Below, in pieces: positions 5,969 to 9,604 of a DNA stretch of 9,604 nucleotides (position 1 is its first letter; each line of letters starts with the position of its first letter). The DNA comes from an uncultured Gemmatimonadales bacterium. Lineage in GTDB: Bacteria; Gemmatimonadota; Gemmatimonadetes; Longimicrobiales; Gaopeijiaceae. Location: the NCBI GenBank assembly GCA_937982605.1, contig CALJLC010000458.1, positions 1 through 9,604 of the forward strand. Reading direction: 5' to 3'. The translations under genes and the position numbers were made by a program. Below the pieces are notes generated by a model. That model was not told the origin of the DNA and did not search any database. It saw nothing but the letters and a program-made list of their open reading frames with translations.

Positions 5969-7648
5969 TCAGCTCGGCGGGTGCACCCCCATCGGCTCGA
6001 GCGAAGGACCTCCGTCGGCGTCGGCGAGGTCCCGCGCGGTGCGATACACGAGTCGCACGATGCGCGTCATCTTCTCGTACTCGATCCGCTCGGGATCGTC
6101 GAAGGGCGTGTGGTAGTCCGGGTGGAGCCCCGTGTGGAACCAGACGGCCGGGACCCCGCTCTGCAGGAACGGCCAGTGGTCGGAGCGGCGGAGCAGGTTG
6201 GAGGCGTTGTTGTCGTAGCGGGAGCGCAGCGTCAGAGCCCGGTCGATCGAGCCCTCCTCGGCGAGCGCCGCGTTGGCGGCCGCGACCGCGCCGGCGAGCT
6301 CGGGCGTGCGGCTGTAGCCGAGGATGTTGATCGCGTTGGCGTTGGACTCGGCGGTCTGCACCTCGAGGCCGCGGAAGCGTCCGCCCCCGTCCGCGGGCAC
6401 TTCCTCGTGGCGCCCGATCATGTCGAGGTTCAGCTTGGCGACCGTCCGATCCAGCGGGATCACCGGTCGCTCGGTGTAGTGCCACGCGCCGAGCAGCCCT
6501 CGCTCCTCGGCGTCCCACACGGCGAAGAGGACGGAGCGTCGGGGGCGCCGACCCTCCTCCGCCGCGCGGGCGAACGCACCGGCGACCGCCATCACGCCGA
6601 CCGTCCCCGACCCATCGTCGTCGGCGCCGTTGTAGACCGTCTCGCCGTCCGTGCCGTTGTGGTCGTGGTGCGCACCGACGATCACGACCTCGTCGGCCAC
6701 CTCCGGGTCCGATCCGCGCACGAGGCCGAGCACGTTGCGCCCCGGAGTCACGTTCCGGCGCACGCTGGTCCGGAAGCTCGCGTACGCTCGCACCGGCGCC
6801 GTCACCCCGTGGCCGTCCGCGGAGGCCTCCGCGGCCGACGCCAGCTCACCGAGTGACACCGCGGTGTTCGCCAGGAGCTGCTCGGCCAGCGCGACGGAGA
6901 TTTCGGCCGCGGGAATCGTCACCCGCTCCGCCCAGACGCCGAGAGAGAACCGCTCGATCCGACGGCGCTCCGCCGGCCACTGGGCGTCGTGGTAGCCCGC
7001 CCAGTCGTCGATGTCGCCTCGATTCTGGACGTCGCGCACGAAGAGGATGCCCCTGGCGCCACGCTCCTGCGCGGCCAACGCCTTGCGCCACGTACGCGAC
7101 GCCTCGGCGGTGACCACACCGTCAAACGGGCTCGCAGGGTCCGCGACGCCGGGCTCGCGGTCGAGCACGAGCACGATGCGCCCCGTGACGTCCACACCCC
7201 GATAGTCGTCCCAGCCGAGCCTCGGCTCGACGATGCCGAAGCCGGCGAAGACGACCGGCCCGGACGCCTCGCCGGCGGCGCCGGCGTTGGACGGCGTCCA
7301 CCCCTGCCCCGGGGCGAGCGCGCCCCCGCCGACGTCGAGCCGGTCGCCGCCGGCCAGATCGAACCAGACGAGGTCGAAGCGCTGGTCGTAGCCGCCGTCA
7401 TCGCCGACGGGCTCGAGCCCGAGGCTGGAGAAGCGGTCGGCGATACAGTCGGAGGCCTCGTCGAGCGACGGCGTGCCGACCAGCCGACCCGCCATCGAGT
7501 CCGCCGACAGCGCATGCAGATCCGCGCGCAGCGCCTCCTCCGTGATCGTCTCGACGAACGGGGTCCGAGCCTCGCCCCCGCAGGCGGTGACGGCGGCGAG
7601 CGCGACGGCTGCCGCGAGGCGGCGGAGGGTGCGTGCGAAGCGAGCCAT
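5969..7648 (-). CDS. M28-family zinc aminopeptidase, secreted lipoprotein
   Basis: I start at the ATG at 7648 (559 residues): GGGAGG (7659-7654) lies five bases upstream, and the protein then opens with a lipoprotein signal, MARFARTLRRL, a hydrophobic stretch and lipobox VTAC with C23 as the lipidated residue. An earlier in-frame ATG at 7705 would bury this signal. Residues about 130-260 look like a PA-type insert (TGRIVLVLDRE, GARGILFVRD). The M28 catalytic part starts near 305. Metal and catalytic residues fit the family: H327 in GAHHDH, D344 in GADDDGSG, E381 (base) and E382 in DAEERGLLGA, D409 in LNLDMIG, and H513 in DYHTPFD. The protein should sit at the outer membrane or periplasmic face and remove N-terminal residues from peptides. 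It follows the antiporter gene by 156 bases and probably has its own promoter, which I cannot pinpoint. Substrate preference cannot be read. Confidence 0.95.
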   Translation of the reverse strand: MARFARTLRRLAAAVALAAVTACGGEARTPFVETITEEALRADLHALSADSMAGRLVGTPSLDEASDCIADRFSSLGLEPVGDDGGYDQRFDLVWFDLAGGDRLDVGGGALAPGQGWTPSNAGAAGEASGPVVFAGFGIVEPRLGWDDYRGVDVTGRIVLVLDREPGVADPASPFDGVVTAEASRTWRKALAAQERGARGILFVRDVQNRGDIDDWAGYHDAQWPAERRRIERFSLGVWAERVTIPAAEISVALAEQLLANTAVSLGELASAAEASADGHGVTAPVRAYASFRTSVRRNVTPGRNVLGLVRGSDPEVADEVVIVGAHHDHNGTDGETVYNGADDDGSGTVGVMAVAGAFARAAEEGRRPRRSVLFAVWDAEERGLLGAWHYTERPVIPLDRTVAKLNLDMIGRHEEVPADGGGRFRGLEVQTAESNANAINILGYSRTPELAGAVAAANAALAEEGSIDRALTLRSRYDNNASNLLRRSDHWPFLQSGVPAVWFHTGLHPDYHTPFDDPERIEYEKMTRIVRLVYRTARDLADADGGPSLEPMGVHPPS

Positions 7649-7682
7649 GAGATCCTCCCGGAGCGGTGCGGCCCCCGACCGC

Positions 7683-7703
7683 GGCCGGCCGGGCGCGCCG
7701 GCC
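7683..7703. repeat. Inverted repeat upstream of the peptidase gene
   Basis: GGCCGGC (7683-7689) and GCCGGCC (7697-7703) are perfectly complementary around seven bases. It lies 35-55 bases before the peptidase start and could be transcript structure or a protein site; no partner motif was recognised. Confidence 0.35.
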
Positions 7704-7757
7704 AAGATGGCGACGGCCTCGCGCGGCGGCGAGCCGGGTCGGCTCGACGGGAGCGGT

Positions 7758-7804
7758 CCGGGCGAGCGCCCGGGCAGGCCCCCCTTCGGCCGGCGGCCGC
7801 CGGC
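7758..7804 (-). terminator. Tandem GC-rich hairpins after the antiporter stop, possible terminator
   Basis: Directly past the antiporter stop lies a perfect 16-base palindrome, GCCGGCGGCCGCCGGC (7789-7804). About 15 bases further on, CCGGGCG (7758-7764) and CGCCCGG (7767-7773) form a 7-base stem with a two-base loop. Neither is followed by a T-tract on the minus strand, so this would not be a classic intrinsic terminator. Two strong hairpins in a row just beyond a stop codon suggest transcript-end formation or 3'-end protection. Confidence 0.45.
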
Positions 7805-9604
7805 TCAGGCAGGGTCGGCCGAAAGCTCGGCCAGTGCGTCGAGCTCGTCGCTCCGCACCCGGTCGGCTTCCTCCAGCGCCTCCTTCATCTCCGGGCACAC
7901 CTCGCAGACGAGGTCCAGGTCGGCGCGGCGGAGCTCGTACAGCGCGCACGGCGTCACCGCACGACAGGTGGCCCGGCGCGGCCCCCCGTGCAGGAGCGCC
8001 ATCTCGCCGAAGAACTCACCGGCCATGAGCGTCGCGATGTCGTGCGAGACGCCCCCGTCCTCGCGCGTGACCCGGATGACGCCCCGCGCGATCAGATAGA
8101 GCGTGGTGCCCGGCCGGCCCTGGGTGACGATGCGATCACCCGTCGGCGCCGTCCGGAGCCGCAGCTTCTCCGCGACGACCTTGAACTCCTCCCTCGGCAG
8201 CCCCGAGAAGAACGGCACCTTGTTGAGCAGCTCCTCGGGCCCGACGACGAGCTTCTCCGCGTCCGAGGTCCGGAGCGACGCGAGCTCCCGTCGCATCTGG
8301 ACGAGCATCCCCTTCGCCACGCCCTCGGGGATCGTGCCGGCCATCACGCGCTCCTGGATCTCGTCCTCTCCCGCCTGGAGGGCCAGCCGGTCCGCCAGGC
8401 GTCGCTGGGCGGCGGCGACGAACTCGGGGAAGAGCTCGGCGGTCTGGTCCAGCCGGGCGCGGGCCTGCTCATGCCAGTACGTGTAGTAGGCCCGGAGCTC
8501 GTCGACGACCTCTTCGCGCGCGCCGATCGTCTCGCCGAGCTGCGCCAGATCCTTGAGCGCCCGCTCGCCGCCCCGGTACCGAGCCCACGCCACCTGGTAG
8601 TCCCGGGCGGCCCGCACCGCCCGGAGCCGCTCGATCCGCGGGCGGAGCCCGGGCACGCGTTCCAGCAGCCGGTACACCATCGTCTCGAGGCGCTCGCCCG
8701 AGGGGGGGTGCAGCGTGAACTCGGGGACCTTCCCCTCGTGACGCACGCTCTCGATCTGGAGGTCGAGCGAGTGCACGAGGTTGCGATAGGCCCGCTCGCT
8801 CAGATGCCCCACCGTCAGCATGTGGTAGTACTGGCTGCGTTCGGCCGCGAAGCAGCGCAGGTAGAGGAGTCGCCGCTCCTCGTCCCGGTCGAGCCCCTCG
8901 AGCCGGAGCTTCTCCAGCGACGACCGCTCGCGCTCGAGTGCCTCGGCGGCCCGCTTGCGGAGCTCCGCGGCGATCCGGCGGCTGAAGAGCCCGCCTTCCT
9001 CGAGCTCGGGGATCTCCGCCAGCGTCCGGGCCCGCGCGGCGATCTGCGCCTCGAGCTGCGCCAGTCGGTCGGAGAGCGGAGGAAGGTCGAGCCGGAAGTA
9101 CCGGACCACCCGTTCGATGGTGAACGTCTGGACGATCAGGGAGACGAGGACCGCCCCGGTGGTCAGCGAGATGAGGAGCTCGCGACTCCCCACCGACTCC
9201 GGCAGCGAGAGCGCGATCGCGAGCGCCACGCCACCACGAACCCCGCCCCACACGATGACGGTCTGGTAGCCCCGGTCGATCGGCTCACCGCCCGAGAGCC
9301 GGGTGGCCACCGGCAGCAGCGTGTAGACCGCCAGAGCGCGGGACACGAACATCGCCACGACCACGCCGACGAGGATCGGCAGAGACGCCACCAGCGCGCC
9401 GAAGTCCACGGTCAGGCCCACCAGGACGAAGATCAGCCAGTTGGCCAGCCCGGCGAAGTACTCCCAGTACGAGTCGAGCGCGGTCGAGACGGAGGGGGAG
9501 ATCTTCGCCCGGCCCCAGCCGCCGATCACGAGCCCCGCCGCCGCGACCGCCATGACCCCGCTGAGCTCGAAGGTCAGCTCTCCGAGGTAGAAGGCCAGGT
9601 AGGC
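7805..9604 (-). CDS. SOS1/NhaP-type Na+/H+ antiporter with C-terminal cyclic-nucleotide-binding domain (N-terminus outside window)
   Basis: The frame is open to the window edge; an internal ATG at 9553 is not the true start, because the upstream codons continue conserved antiporter sequence (AYLAFYLGELTFELSGVMAV). The visible 599 residues begin in the membrane domain of a CPA1-type exchanger, with NWLIFVLVGLTVDF and VVWGG-type motif VIVWGGVRGGVALAIALSLP, and continue to about residue 190. A long cytosolic helical region follows, including YLRCFAAERSQYYHML and RNLVHSLDLQIE, resembling the plant SOS1 linker. The last ~150 residues form a cNMP-binding fold (LLNKVPFFSGLPREEF, then GEFFGEMALLHGGPRRAT), with the phosphate-binding Glu and Arg present. 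It should export Na+ (or Li+/K+) against H+ influx at the inner membrane, with the C-terminus regulating activity. Whether it binds cAMP, another nucleotide or nothing is unknown. Confidence 0.94.
   Translation of the reverse strand, partial: AYLAFYLGELTFELSGVMAVAAAGLVIGGWGRAKISPSVSTALDSYWEYFAGLANWLIFVLVGLTVDFGALVASLPILVGVVVAMFVSRALAVYTLLPVATRLSGGEPIDRGYQTVIVWGGVRGGVALAIALSLPESVGSRELLISLTTGAVLVSLIVQTFTIERVVRYFRLDLPPLSDRLAQLEAQIAARARTLAEIPELEEGGLFSRRIAAELRKRAAEALERERSSLEKLRLEGLDRDEERRLLYLRCFAAERSQYYHMLTVGHLSERAYRNLVHSLDLQIESVRHEGKVPEFTLHPPSGERLETMVYRLLERVPGLRPRIERLRAVRAARDYQVAWARYRGGERALKDLAQLGETIGAREEVVDELRAYYTYWHEQARARLDQTAELFPEFVAAAQRRLADRLALQAGEDEIQERVMAGTIPEGVAKGMLVQMRRELASLRTSDAEKLVVGPEELLNKVPFFSGLPREEFKVVAEKLRLRTAPTGDRIVTQGRPGTTLYLIARGVIRVTREDGGVSHDIATLMAGEFFGEMALLHGGPRRATCRAVTPCALYELRRADLDLVCEVCPEMKEALEEADRVRSDELDALAELSADPA

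Noticed and set aside
7649..7705. ATG at 7705 as peptidase start
   Set aside because: It would place 19 extra residues before a normal lipoprotein signal peptide, and the ATG at 7648 has a well-spaced GGGAGG.

Overview
The window is GC-rich bacterial DNA in which every convincing gene reads on the minus strand, so transcription runs from high to low coordinates. The best guess for the source is a Gemmatimonadota or Acidobacteriota member. The reasons are the PadR regulator joined to a MacB/FtsX-type orphan permease (the ADOP arrangement, common in those phyla), a large M28 peptidase lipoprotein, and the base composition. This placement is an inference from gene content, not a measured assignment.

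Layout in the direction of transcription: (1) 9604-7805, an NhaP/SOS1-type Na+/H+ antiporter with a long helical cytosolic region and a C-terminal cyclic-nucleotide-binding domain, cut by the window edge. (2) 7648-5969, a secreted M28 zinc aminopeptidase lipoprotein with its own Shine-Dalgarno. (3) 5968-5550, a 419-base intergenic spacer with two AT islands sharing a motif and several hairpins. (4) 5549-3237, an ABC half-transporter with an unusual ~180-residue N-terminal extension. (5) 3190-2705, a DUF1854 protein. (6) 2637-1450, an RtcB-family RNA ligase of a divergent subgroup. (7) 1369-1040, a PadR-family repressor behind an AT-rich palindromic control region. (8) 1043-1, the N-terminal part of an ADOP permease that overlaps the regulator by three bases.

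Two functional units stand out. The ABC transporter, DUF1854 protein and RtcB ligase are closely spaced and probably one transcript. The ABC/DUF1854 pair resembles the pair found beside cyanophycin synthetase genes in some Proteobacteria, but no cyanophycin gene is visible here and an RNA ligase sits next to it. The PadR/ADOP pair is translationally coupled and probably autoregulated through the inverted repeat upstream of padR. The antiporter and the peptidase look like independent housekeeping or ion-homeostasis and nutrient functions. I see no phage, transposon, CRISPR, tRNA or rRNA sequence. The most useful leads are the RtcB-ABC-DUF1854 association, the extension on the ABC protein, and the structured spacer upstream of it. 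I cannot claim a clearly new system from this window alone.
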